From JAXHNE01 sp038316995 (GTDB lineage: Bacteria; Patescibacteriota; Saccharimonadia; Saccharimonadales; JAXHNE01), in NCBI GenBank assembly GCA_038316995.1, contig JBBQAZ010000021.1:1-18305 (forward strand): a stretch of DNA of 18,305 nt. Direction: 5' to 3'. This document shows positions 6,232 to 12,754 of this stretch, piece after piece. Both the position numbers and the translations under genes were made by a program. The notes beneath the pieces were generated by a model that saw only the letters and a list, made by a program, of their open reading frames with translations, was not told the origin of the DNA and made no database searches. The first letter of the stretch is position 1; each line of letters begins with the position of its first letter.

Positions 6232-7401
6232 TTAGTAGTATGTGTTGTAGTTACAGGCTGCAGGCCCTCCAGCCATATGCCCGTAAACACTCACGTGACC
6301 ACCAGGATGCTCAACAATGGCGACATACCCATAAGCATTATTACTTGTGCCAAGGAGCTGGTTTGAGCAGCCTCGATACAGCATACCTCCGTCAATTGAA
6401 CGAATAGCTCCGTCACCATATGAATAATCAATTCCAGGATGGTATCCACTAATATATATAGGATCTGGCCAGCCATACGGTTGATTAACACCAGCTCCGT
6501 TAACCGGATAGTTACGTATGTAAGGATTTGGATTTGTGGTGCGACCACCAACTCGAACTTCTAGATGCAGGTGCGCACCAGATGAAAGGCCAGTATTACC
6601 GACTGTTCCGATAATATCCCCACCGCTCACTGGACCTGCCGGTGCCGCTTTGTAAGTTCTGTTATTGATTGCAGCATACATTGCCGCCTGAGCAGCCCGC
6701 AGCTCTTTAATCTTCTGGTTATCATTTGCTATCTTTTGATTGAAATCACTCTGCTCTGCTTGGTTGAGTTGCAATAGTCTGTTTTGTTCAGCTTTTTGCT
6801 GCGCAATTTGAGAACGTAATTCCTCATCTTGTTTTATCAAACTCTCGACTTCTTCTTTTTGAGCCTGTAGTTGCAGTCGCAATTCAGTTATAGCATCAAC
6901 TTGGGCCTTAATCTTTGATTTCACGACGTCGCGGTATTGTTGTTTATCGACAAACTGGCTGAGATCTTTGCTAGTAGCCAACATCTCTAGTGTAGAAATC
7001 TCATTTTCTAGATACATGGCTTTAATATTTTGGCCTAACACGTCTTTTTGATGAGCTAGTTCAATTTCCGCCTCCGTTATTTGAATTTTTAAGTCTGCGC
7101 TTCTTGCTTTGTTTTCTATAATTTTTGCCTGAAGTCGGGCAATATGTGCTTCAAGTTCACTAACTGCTTCTTGAATTGAGTTGGCAAGAACTAATAGCTC
7201 ATCAACATGCTGTTCACGCTGCTCATTTCTTTGTTCTAGCTCACGAATTTCATCAGAATAACGGTCAGCACTTACAAATGGAACCAAAACGGCTGAAAGC
7301 AAAAATACGCCAACAATAAGCAAACAAAACTTGTGAACAGATAGGTTAAATACTTTACTTTTCATTGATTTTTTTTGTTTTCTTTTAAGCATTAACAGCA
7401 T
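6232..7401 (-). CDS. Secreted PcsB/CwlO-like coiled-coil protein with circularly permuted M23 peptidase domain
   Basis: A probable zinc peptidoglycan endopeptidase of 389 residues. A signal peptide ends VSA before D46, and a coiled coil spans about 48-240. The catalytic region is permuted. GDIIGTVGNTG (261-271) and HLH (H277, H279) with the following EVRVGG strand come first, then a linker (about 292-312), then HPGID (H321, D325), the DGG turn, VAIVEH (H365) and YGHM (H375), with the chain ending 14 residues later. In ordinary LytM/M23 enzymes HxxxD comes first and HxH last. All expected zinc ligands (one His and the Asp of HxxxD, second His of HxH) and the catalytic His residues are present, so activity is plausible. 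C345 and C383 could tie down the new C-terminus. A GGGGGG run 7 bases before the ATG at 7401 supports this start; M13 is the alternative. Confidence 0.9.
   Translation of the reverse strand: MLLMLKRKQKKSMKSKVFNLSVHKFCLLIVGVFLLSAVLVPFVSADRYSDEIRELEQRNEQREQHVDELLVLANSIQEAVSELEAHIARLQAKIIENKARSADLKIQITEAEIELAHQKDVLGQNIKAMYLENEISTLEMLATSKDLSQFVDKQQYRDVVKSKIKAQVDAITELRLQLQAQKEEVESLIKQDEELRSQIAQQKAEQNRLLQLNQAEQSDFNQKIANDNQKIKELRAAQAAMYAAINNRTYKAAPAGPVSGGDIIGTVGNTGLSSGAHLHLEVRVGGRTTNPNPYIRNYPVNGAGVNQPYGWPDPIYISGYHPGIDYSYGDGAIRSIDGGMLYRGCSNQLLGTSNNAYGYVAIVEHPGGHVSVYGHMAGGPAACNYNTYY
6697..7101 (-). repeat. Diverged direct repeat, copy 2 (coiled-coil module of M23 protein)
   Basis: Partner of the repeat at 5486-5890, in the same orientation and 1211 bases away. 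Similarity falls off towards the signal peptide and stops before the catalytic domains, which are unrelated. This marks where domains were exchanged. Confidence 0.85.
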
Positions 7402-7408
7402 AACATAA

Positions 7409-7414
7409 CCCCCC
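7409..7414 (-). promoter_or_regulatory. GGGGGG ribosome binding site of the M23 gene
   Basis: A run of six G on the minus strand ends 7 bases before the ATG at 7401. It is an unusual Shine-Dalgarno variant, and it favours the upstream start over the in-frame ATGs at 7392 and 7365. An out-of-frame ATG at 7406 opens a four-codon reading frame across the start. Confidence 0.45.
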
Positions 7415-7466
7415 TGTTACTGACAAGTATTATTTGTTTCAGAGAGATCCTGTTTATTGTAGACGT

Positions 7467-7480
7467 TTGTCGGTTGTCGG
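7467..7480 (-). repeat. Tandem 7-base repeat after ftsX
   Basis: Two adjacent copies of CCGACAA (minus strand) lie immediately after the ftsX stop. A TACAAT hexamer (7456-7461) follows and could be a -10 for the M23 gene, about 54 bases before its ATG. The function of the repeat is unknown and chance is possible. Confidence 0.3.
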
Positions 7481-7483
7481 TAC

Positions 7484-8443
7484 CTATTTTGAAGTCTTAA
7501 ACTTCAGGTATCGCCGCGTCGCAATAAAGGATGATACGGCTCCGATGAGTATACCGATGATTAACTGTGAAGTCAAAATTAGCACGAATTTTTCATTGAA
7601 ATAACTGTAGGCAAAACTAATGTCAAGTAGCCCTAAACTGCTGGCTGCAAAAGCGTTTGATGCAATTGAAAATAGTGAAGCGCCAATTGATACAGAAATT
7701 ACAGCCGATATGATGCCATAAACAATAGTTTCTATAATAAAAGGTCCGCGAATATACCAAGTACTCGCCCCTAGTAAGCGCATAATTCTTAGTTCATCGC
7801 GGCGGTTAAATATAGCCATCTGAATGGTATTAAAGATGATTAGCATTGAAATAACCGTAAAAACAAGTACTCCAGCCAAACCAACCTGCTGCAAAAACCG
7901 TGTTGCTTCAGTAATTTTGTCTATTGCCTCTTTACGATCTGCAGAATATGATGTTTCATCACTTTGAAGTTGTTTTATGTCGGGCTGTTCTATGAACGCT
8001 CTAATTTCTTCTATGCGGTTTACGTCATTCGGTTTTATCCGTAAACTTGCCGGTAGAGGGTTGTCGGTCTGAGAAATTGCCAGGAGTAAATCAATATTAT
8101 TCTCATTGGCTTTTCGGTACTCATTTAAAGCCTGTTCTTTTGTAACAAATTCAACAGATTTTACATTTTCTAAATTCTGGACTTGGTTTATGAGGTTTTT
8201 TTGCGTTTCTTCATCGATTTCGTCTTTTAAATATACAGAAATATCTATTTTATCGGTAATTTGGGTAATCGTGTTGGTAAACGTCGCGTTAGCAACTATA
8301 GAAAACAAAATAATACCAAGTGTAATAATCATTACTGCCATGGCAGCGATACTTAACCATGCATTACGAACGAAGTTTTGAAGCCCAGTTTTAACAATTC
8401 GCAGGAACGTAACAGATTTATGGTTTCCAGGTGCCTTAGCCAC
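7484..8443 (-). CDS. ftsX: Cell-division ABC transporter permease-like protein FtsX
   Basis: Membrane partner of FtsE. The FtsEX complex does not transport a solute; it passes ATP-driven shape changes across the membrane to activate peptidoglycan hydrolases at division. The 319 residues show the family layout: cytoplasmic N-tail, helix 1 (about 29-52), a large extracytoplasmic domain (about 53-185) that in other bacteria binds the hydrolase coiled coil, then helices at about 186-208, 233-262 and 285-307. RRDELRIMRLLGAS (214-227) is the conserved cytoplasmic coupling segment after helix 2. The start is GTG at 8443, overlapping the ftsE stop by one base (TAGTG), with AGGAG (8452-8456) 8 bases upstream, so translation is coupled to ftsE. 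The two downstream coiled-coil hydrolases are the obvious partners. Confidence 0.95.
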   Translation of the reverse strand: MAKAPGNHKSVTFLRIVKTGLQNFVRNAWLSIAAMAVMIITLGIILFSIVANATFTNTITQITDKIDISVYLKDEIDEETQKNLINQVQNLENVKSVEFVTKEQALNEYRKANENNIDLLLAISQTDNPLPASLRIKPNDVNRIEEIRAFIEQPDIKQLQSDETSYSADRKEAIDKITEATRFLQQVGLAGVLVFTVISMLIIFNTIQMAIFNRRDELRIMRLLGASTWYIRGPFIIETIVYGIISAVISVSIGASLFSIASNAFAASSLGLLDISFAYSYFNEKFVLILTSQLIIGILIGAVSSFIATRRYLKFKTSK

Positions 8444-9129
8444 TATTTAGTCTCCTGGTATTTTCCGCTGGCACGATCACTTACGATTTTTCCATCTTCA
8501 AGGACTACAACTCGTCGTTTTAATTTATTAACGATGTCTTGGTTGTGAGTGGTGAGTAGTACTGTTGTTCCATAATGATTAATCTTTTCTAGTACTTTTA
8601 TTACTTCCCAGGCATGTTTAGGGTCTAAGTTGCCTGTTGGCTCGTCTGCAATTAAAATCTTTGGTTGCCGAACAATTGCCCGAGCAATTGCTACTCTTTG
8701 CCTTTCGCCGCCAGATAGTTCGTGCGGATAGCGTTTTTCTTTGCCGCGCAATCCGACTATTTCGAGCACTTTTGGCACGGTGTGTTGAATTTCTCTATTA
8801 CCATATCCAACAATTTCAAGAGCAAATCCGACGTTTTCAAAAACAGTTTTATTAGGTAGCAGCTTAAAATCCTGGAAAACTACTCCGATTCTACGGCGCA
8901 AAAGTGGAATATCTTTGTCTTTGAGTTTATCGTAATCAATGCCGCCAACAACAATTTTACCGCTACTTGGGCTTTCCTCTTTTGTGAGAAGCTTGAGTAG
9001 CGTTGACTTACCCGCACCACTAGCACCTACCAAAACTACGAATTCGCGCGGTTCTACGTGAAGACTGATACGCTCAAGCGCGCCGTGGCTGCGGTTATAT
9101 ACCTTTGATACCCTATCTAACAGAATCAT
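8443..9129 (-). CDS. ftsE: Cell-division ABC ATPase FtsE
   Basis: Cytoplasmic ATPase that drives FtsX. From the ATG at 9129 the protein has 228 residues, the family's usual size, and begins MILLDRVSKVY, aligned with other FtsE proteins. It has Walker A GASGAGKST (35-43), Q-loop Q86 in VFQDFKLL, signature LSGGERQ (138-144), Walker B ILIADEP (158-164) and the switch histidine H195 in TTH. The longer frame from a GTG at 9150 is rejected because it adds seven residues encoded by the promoter: a perfect TATAAT at 9137-9142 lies between that GTG and the ATG. The TATAAT ends 7 bases before 9129, which implies a leaderless message. ftsX follows with a one-base overlap. Confidence 0.96.
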   Translation of the reverse strand: MILLDRVSKVYNRSHGALERISLHVEPREFVVLVGASGAGKSTLLKLLTKEESPSSGKIVVGGIDYDKLKDKDIPLLRRRIGVVFQDFKLLPNKTVFENVGFALEIVGYGNREIQHTVPKVLEIVGLRGKEKRYPHELSGGERQRVAIARAIVRQPKILIADEPTGNLDPKHAWEVIKVLEKINHYGTTVLLTTHNQDIVNKLKRRVVVLEDGKIVSDRASGKYQETK

Positions 9130-9136
9130 TAGCATT

Positions 9137-9142
9137 ATTATA
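9137..9142 (-). promoter_or_regulatory. Perfect -10 box of the ftsEX operon, leaderless spacing
   Basis: TATAAT on the minus strand ends 7 bases before the ATG at 9129, so the transcript should begin at about the A of the start codon. No -35 consensus is visible. Instead a GGCG/CGCC inverted repeat lies upstream at about 9151-9163. Confidence 0.65.
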
Positions 9143-9150
9143 CTACACAC

Positions 9151-9163
9151 GGCGCATCACGCC
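9151..9163. promoter_or_regulatory. GC-rich inverted repeat upstream of ftsE -10
   Basis: GGCG and CGCC arms around TGATG, placed about where the -35 would be expected. It may be a regulator site for ftsEX or a weak prfB terminator hairpin. The four-base arms are short, so this is tentative. Confidence 0.25.
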
Positions 9164-9295
9164 ACACTAAAGAAACTAACTGTCCGGTTGCTCTAAGTTA
9201 TCTTGCGCATGTTTATAAATAGATATATTTTGAGTCTAATTCATTGGTTTTAGTTATGGACAATCGGTAGAACCATATTAATACAAGACTAGCGT

Positions 9296-10378
9296 CTACT
9301 CTCCCAAGGTATGTTCTAGATAAGCTTGAATGAAATCATTAAGGCTTCCTTCTAAAACGCTATCTGGATCTGATGATTCATGTTTTGTGCGCAAGTCTTT
9401 AACTTGTTTATATGGGTGAAGTACGTAACTTCGGATTTGGTTTCCCCACTCAGCGGATTGATTAGGTCCTTTTAGCTCACTAACCTTATCTGCATGCTGC
9501 TGAATTTGTAATTGCGCTAAGCGGGAACGCAAAATTCCCATTGCCGTTTCTTTGTTCTGCAACTGACTACGTTCGTTCTGAATTGCAACCACAATCCCGG
9601 TCGGTTCGTGTGTTATACGAACAGCGGAATCTGTCGTGTTTACGCTTTGACCACCTTTTCCGCCACTGCGATAAACATCTATTTTTAGGTCTTTTTCATC
9701 TATCTCTATATCGTCGGGTTCGTCAATTAGCGGCATTACCTCGACTTTTGCAAAGCTGGTTTGGCGCAAGTTATCGGAGTTAAATGGACTCAGGCGTACT
9801 AATCTGTGAACACCATGTTCGCTTTTGAGTCTGCCAAATACATTAGGGCCACATATTTCTAGCAAAACACTTTTTATACCAGCCTCGTCACCTGCTGACT
9901 GTTCCAATAATTGAATCTTGAATCCTTCAGTTTCAGACCAGCGTGAATACATGCGCAGTAACATTTCTGCCCAGTCCTGGGCATCTGTCCCACCAGCGCC
10001 TGCGTGAATACTCAAAAGTGCATCATAACCATCATATGGGCCACTCAATAGCAGCTCTCCTTTAAGTTTTTCATAGTCTTTTGTTGCAACGACTAGTTGT
10101 TTTTTAATATCAGCCTCAAGCTGAGCATCACCAAGTTTTACTAATTCAACCAATTCACTACTGTTTTTTAGAAGCGTAGCCCACGGTGTCACTCGCCTTT
10201 CAAGCTTTGATTGTTTCTTCATGGTTTTCTGGGCAGCGTCACTATCATCCCAAAAATCTGGCTTTTGAGAAGCAATCTTAATTTGCTCAAGTTCACCGCT
10301 AAGTCTTGGAATTTGTAACTGCTCGCAGGCTGCTGCAATATCATGCTGAAGTGTAGTGGCGTCATCAATAAGTGTCAT
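9296..10378 (-). CDS. prfB: Peptide chain release factor 2
   Basis: Releases finished proteins from the ribosome at UAA and UGA stop codons. The 360 residues have an N-terminal helical domain (1-110), a recognition domain with the RF2 tripeptide SPF at 197-199 (RF1 would have PxT), and the peptidyl-transferase loop GGQ at 242-244 within SGGKGGQSVN. The residue after GGQ is Ser where RF1 and RF2 usually have His. Many bacterial prfB genes need a +1 frameshift at an early in-frame UGA. Here the frame is continuous from ATG with a normal N-terminus, so that autoregulation is absent. No Shine-Dalgarno is seen; a perfect TATAAT ends 9 bases before the ATG. The 166-base gap to ftsE holds no other gene. 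Confidence 0.96.
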   Translation of the reverse strand: MTLIDDATTLQHDIAAACEQLQIPRLSGELEQIKIASQKPDFWDDSDAAQKTMKKQSKLERRVTPWATLLKNSSELVELVKLGDAQLEADIKKQLVVATKDYEKLKGELLLSGPYDGYDALLSIHAGAGGTDAQDWAEMLLRMYSRWSETEGFKIQLLEQSAGDEAGIKSVLLEICGPNVFGRLKSEHGVHRLVRLSPFNSDNLRQTSFAKVEVMPLIDEPDDIEIDEKDLKIDVYRSGGKGGQSVNTTDSAVRITHEPTGIVVAIQNERSQLQNKETAMGILRSRLAQLQIQQHADKVSELKGPNQSAEWGNQIRSYVLHPYKQVKDLRTKHESSDPDSVLEGSLNDFIQAYLEHTLGE

Positions 10379-10387
10379 CTTGCGACT

Positions 10388-10393
10388 ATTATA
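10388..10393 (-). promoter_or_regulatory. Perfect -10 box of prfB, near-leaderless spacing
   Basis: TATAAT on the minus strand ends 9 bases before the prfB ATG, giving a predicted leader of about 2 to 4 bases. The whole promoter fits in the 40-base gap behind the upstream gene. The -35 region is weak. Confidence 0.6.
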
Positions 10394-10418
10394 CGTGATT
10401 TATTGCTTCTACGAACGA

Positions 10419-11393
10419 CTAGTTGGTTTTGAACTTGAAGGAGTCCATGATTTTTTGGGCTTCTTTTGTAACGCCCGGATCGCTTGAGTGTGCAAGAACT
10501 GCAACAAGAGCAAACTTGTCATCATTGGAACCAATAGTTATATACAAGTCACCGACTTTCTTACTTCCTTCGTATAGTTCTGCAGAAACACGTTTTGCAG
10601 GTAGTCCATCAAGTTCGGTGTCGCTTGTTTCTTTGTTTTTTACTTCTTGCTTATCATTAGGTATTTCAGCTATAAACTTATCGCCCAGGCCTTCAAACTG
10701 CTGTTTTAATGCCTGTTTTTGTTCAGCCGATAAAGAAGCTGGAATAGTTTCTGAAGCGACGATAACTCCTGAGCGTGTGTCTTCGTTTGCGTCAGAAGTT
10801 TCTTCAAAATATGTAAGTCCTAGTCGCTCTTTTTGCTCATAGCCTTCTGGAAAACTAACACTGAATACATCGCCATCATAAGAAGTTAGCTTGATAGTAC
10901 TTCCCATGACTTTTAAGGCTAGAAAGACACCGATTAGCGTCACAAGAAGCAATATTGGAAGCGCAAGAAGAAGTAACTTTTTTTTACTCTTCATTTTTTT
11001 TTCGGGGTCTGGGTTCATAGCTTGCGGCTGGGCATTTACTGTCCCGGTAATCATTTGATCATTACTAGTTTGCGGAATCGTTCCTGGTTGCTCAGGAGCT
11101 GGACTTTGATCAATAGTAGGTGTTTGCGGAGACGCTACTGTTACTGGTTGCGTTGCTGGGGGTTCAGTTGACGGAGTTTCTGTAGCTACTGGAGTAATGG
11201 GCGCTTCGGTTGGCGACTGATCATTAAATCCTTGATTACTATTCATCCCATCTTGAGCAACTTCTTCAACTTGCTCAGGTGCGACTACTGAGTCTTGCGA
11301 CGAGCCTGTAGGTTCATTAGGGTTAATTATAACTTGCGGGTCAGGCTGTTGCGTCTGCACGTCTGGTGACTGATCTTCTTGCTTTGGGTCCAT
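10419..11393 (-). CDS. Single-pass membrane protein with disordered N-terminus and PsbP/Mog1-like outer domain
   Basis: 324 residues in three parts. Residues 1-130 are rich in Pro, Gln, Thr, Glu and Ser and have no predicted fold. Residues 131-138 are lysine-rich, followed by a hydrophobic helix (139-161). Residues 165-324 form a small alpha/beta domain ending in KEAQKIMDSFKF. The positive residues before the helix put the disordered part inside the cell and the domain outside. The outer domain's pattern (SYDGDVFSVSFPEGY near the start, a late strand ALVAVLAH and a final amphipathic helix) resembles the PsbP/Mog1/DUF1795 fold. That is recognition by pattern only, and no catalytic residues stand out. 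Function is unknown. A strong Shine-Dalgarno AAAGGA (11399-11404) and a good promoter precede it. Confidence 0.85.
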   Translation of the reverse strand: MDPKQEDQSPDVQTQQPDPQVIINPNEPTGSSQDSVVAPEQVEEVAQDGMNSNQGFNDQSPTEAPITPVATETPSTEPPATQPVTVASPQTPTIDQSPAPEQPGTIPQTSNDQMITGTVNAQPQAMNPDPEKKMKSKKKLLLLALPILLLVTLIGVFLALKVMGSTIKLTSYDGDVFSVSFPEGYEQKERLGLTYFEETSDANEDTRSGVIVASETIPASLSAEQKQALKQQFEGLGDKFIAEIPNDKQEVKNKETSDTELDGLPAKRVSAELYEGSKKVGDLYITIGSNDDKFALVAVLAHSSDPGVTKEAQKIMDSFKFKTN

Positions 11394-11419
11394 ATACTTC
11401 CTTTACTTGCTTTCGCTCA

Positions 11420-11448
11420 AGTATAAAGGTGTTTGGTGTTAAGCTCAA
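11420..11448 (-). promoter_or_regulatory. Promoter of the 10419-11393 gene
   Basis: TTGAGC (11443-11448), an exact 17-base spacer and TATACT (11420-11425) on the minus strand. The predicted transcript starts near 11413, about 20 bases before the ATG, leaving room for the AAAGGA ribosome binding site. It sits directly after the stop codon of the M16 gene. Confidence 0.7.
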
Positions 11449-11453
11449 GCGTT

Positions 11454-12737
11454 TTAAAAAAGGCTCTTTATTTGTGAATGAAGTTTTTTAGCGAACTCAT
11501 CGTTGGCATTGCCCAAAACACCCATTCCCCACACATTTTCCTTGAACATTTCTTCAGTGATTGCTACGATTCTGTTCTTTGATACCGCCCTAATCCTATC
11601 TGGTGCGCTGTAAAAATCTTCAATTTCACCATCAAAGAAATATCGATTACTGTATCCTGACGCAGTCCCAGATACCGTTTGCCCGCTGCGTTGGAATCTA
11701 CCAAGTGCGTATTGCTTGGCAGCCGTAACGTCGTCGTCGTGCAGATGTCCATCAAACACTTTTCTAAGTTCACGGACAATTATTTCATATAACGCCTCAG
11801 CGTTTTTGGGCATAACCTGCGCGCCAATCCACCAATTACTACTGTCTAGCGTCTGCCCGTAGCCAGAACTCATACTGTATACAAGCCCTTTTTCCCGAGC
11901 AGTTCCAAGAATTCTTGAGTACAGTGTCTCCGTAAACATCATATTAATCAGGCTTAATGCATCAATTTCTGGGTCACGCATGCGCCTGTTCATGAAAGTA
12001 TCGATGTAAAAGTATAGGTTTTCTATGGTTTTATTTTCTATTACAAGCGGTTTTGTTAGCAATTTTGGCTGTTCATGGGGTAAATCCAGGCGCATAAGTC
12101 CTGAGTCTAGCTCAAGATTACTAAGATAATCACGAATAATCTTGCGTCGTTTTATTGGAATTTTACCGGCAATTACAAACCGTAGGTTCTGCGTAGTGTG
12201 TGTTGCGTGGTAATGTCGCTTTACATCTTCCAGTAAGACATTGTCCATGACACGCAAACGTTCTTGGTCAGTCATGACATAAAATCCAAAAGCTTCACGA
12301 AGCGCAAGACTCAAATGACGAAAATGATTGTTGCTACGCGCCATTAACTCCTCTCGAACGTTACCAAATTCTGCAATAAATTCTTCCTCTAGAAATAGCG
12401 GTTTTGTTACAGCAGTGCCTAACAAGTCAAAAATTCTATCCCACTCAAAATCCGCACATTCTGCTTCATATGTAATGTCGTATGCACCCGTGCTGGCATT
12501 ACAATACGCTCCGTTTTTTTCAAATTCTTCTTGGAAAGCTCGAGCTTTTGGCGTTAATTCATTAGCTCCAAGTAGCACATGCTCCATTAAATGAGGTGTT
12601 TCCCATTTTTGACGCTCAACTAAATACTCACCCGCGCGAAAGTTATACTCAAATGTCATAACGGTTGCATCGGGAACATGAATAAGTAATCCCTCTGCGC
12701 CGTTTGGCAACTTTAATTCACTTACACTATGCTTCAT
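11454..12737 (-). CDS. M16-family zinc peptidase (pitrilysin/MPP-like)
   Basis: A metallopeptidase of 427 residues, the usual size of the single-chain, two-domain M16B proteins. The inverted zinc motif HxxEH is intact: H49, E52 and H53 in PHLMEHVLLG, and the third ligand is E129 or E130 in NVREELMAR, about 76 residues on as in the family. The C-terminal half (about 165-427) is the second M16 domain, with the usual RExGLVYS-like segment at about 284-291 (AREKGLVYS), Tyr/Arg-rich substrate-binding elements and no signal peptide. Such proteins degrade short peptides, often as dimers or with an inactive partner; no partner gene is adjacent. It starts 17 bases after secA with AAAGG (12748-12752) upstream, so it is probably in the secA operon. 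The substrate is unknown. Confidence 0.92.
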   Translation of the reverse strand: MKHSVSELKLPNGAEGLLIHVPDATVMTFEYNFRAGEYLVERQKWETPHLMEHVLLGANELTPKARAFQEEFEKNGAYCNASTGAYDITYEAECADFEWDRIFDLLGTAVTKPLFLEEEFIAEFGNVREELMARSNNHFRHLSLALREAFGFYVMTDQERLRVMDNVLLEDVKRHYHATHTTQNLRFVIAGKIPIKRRKIIRDYLSNLELDSGLMRLDLPHEQPKLLTKPLVIENKTIENLYFYIDTFMNRRMRDPEIDALSLINMMFTETLYSRILGTAREKGLVYSMSSGYGQTLDSSNWWIGAQVMPKNAEALYEIIVRELRKVFDGHLHDDDVTAAKQYALGRFQRSGQTVSGTASGYSNRYFFDGEIEDFYSAPDRIRAVSKNRIVAITEEMFKENVWGMGVLGNANDEFAKKLHSQIKSLF

Positions 12738-12754
12738 CTAAACAACACCTTTCA

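Noticed and set aside
5486..7101. Mobile element or CRISPR-like repeat
   Set aside because: The long direct repeat is the shared coding sequence of two paralogous genes. There is no transposase, terminal repeat or spacer array.
9130..9150. N-terminal extension of FtsE from a GTG
   Set aside because: It contains the -10 box and does not match the FtsE family; see the corrected start.
10300..10378. Programmed frameshift in prfB
   Set aside because: No in-frame or near-frame UGA is needed; the frame is continuous with a full-length RF2 N-terminus.
10423..10842. 139-codon plus-strand frame
   Set aside because: A reverse shadow of the 10419-11393 gene, which has a promoter, a Shine-Dalgarno sequence and sensible protein features.
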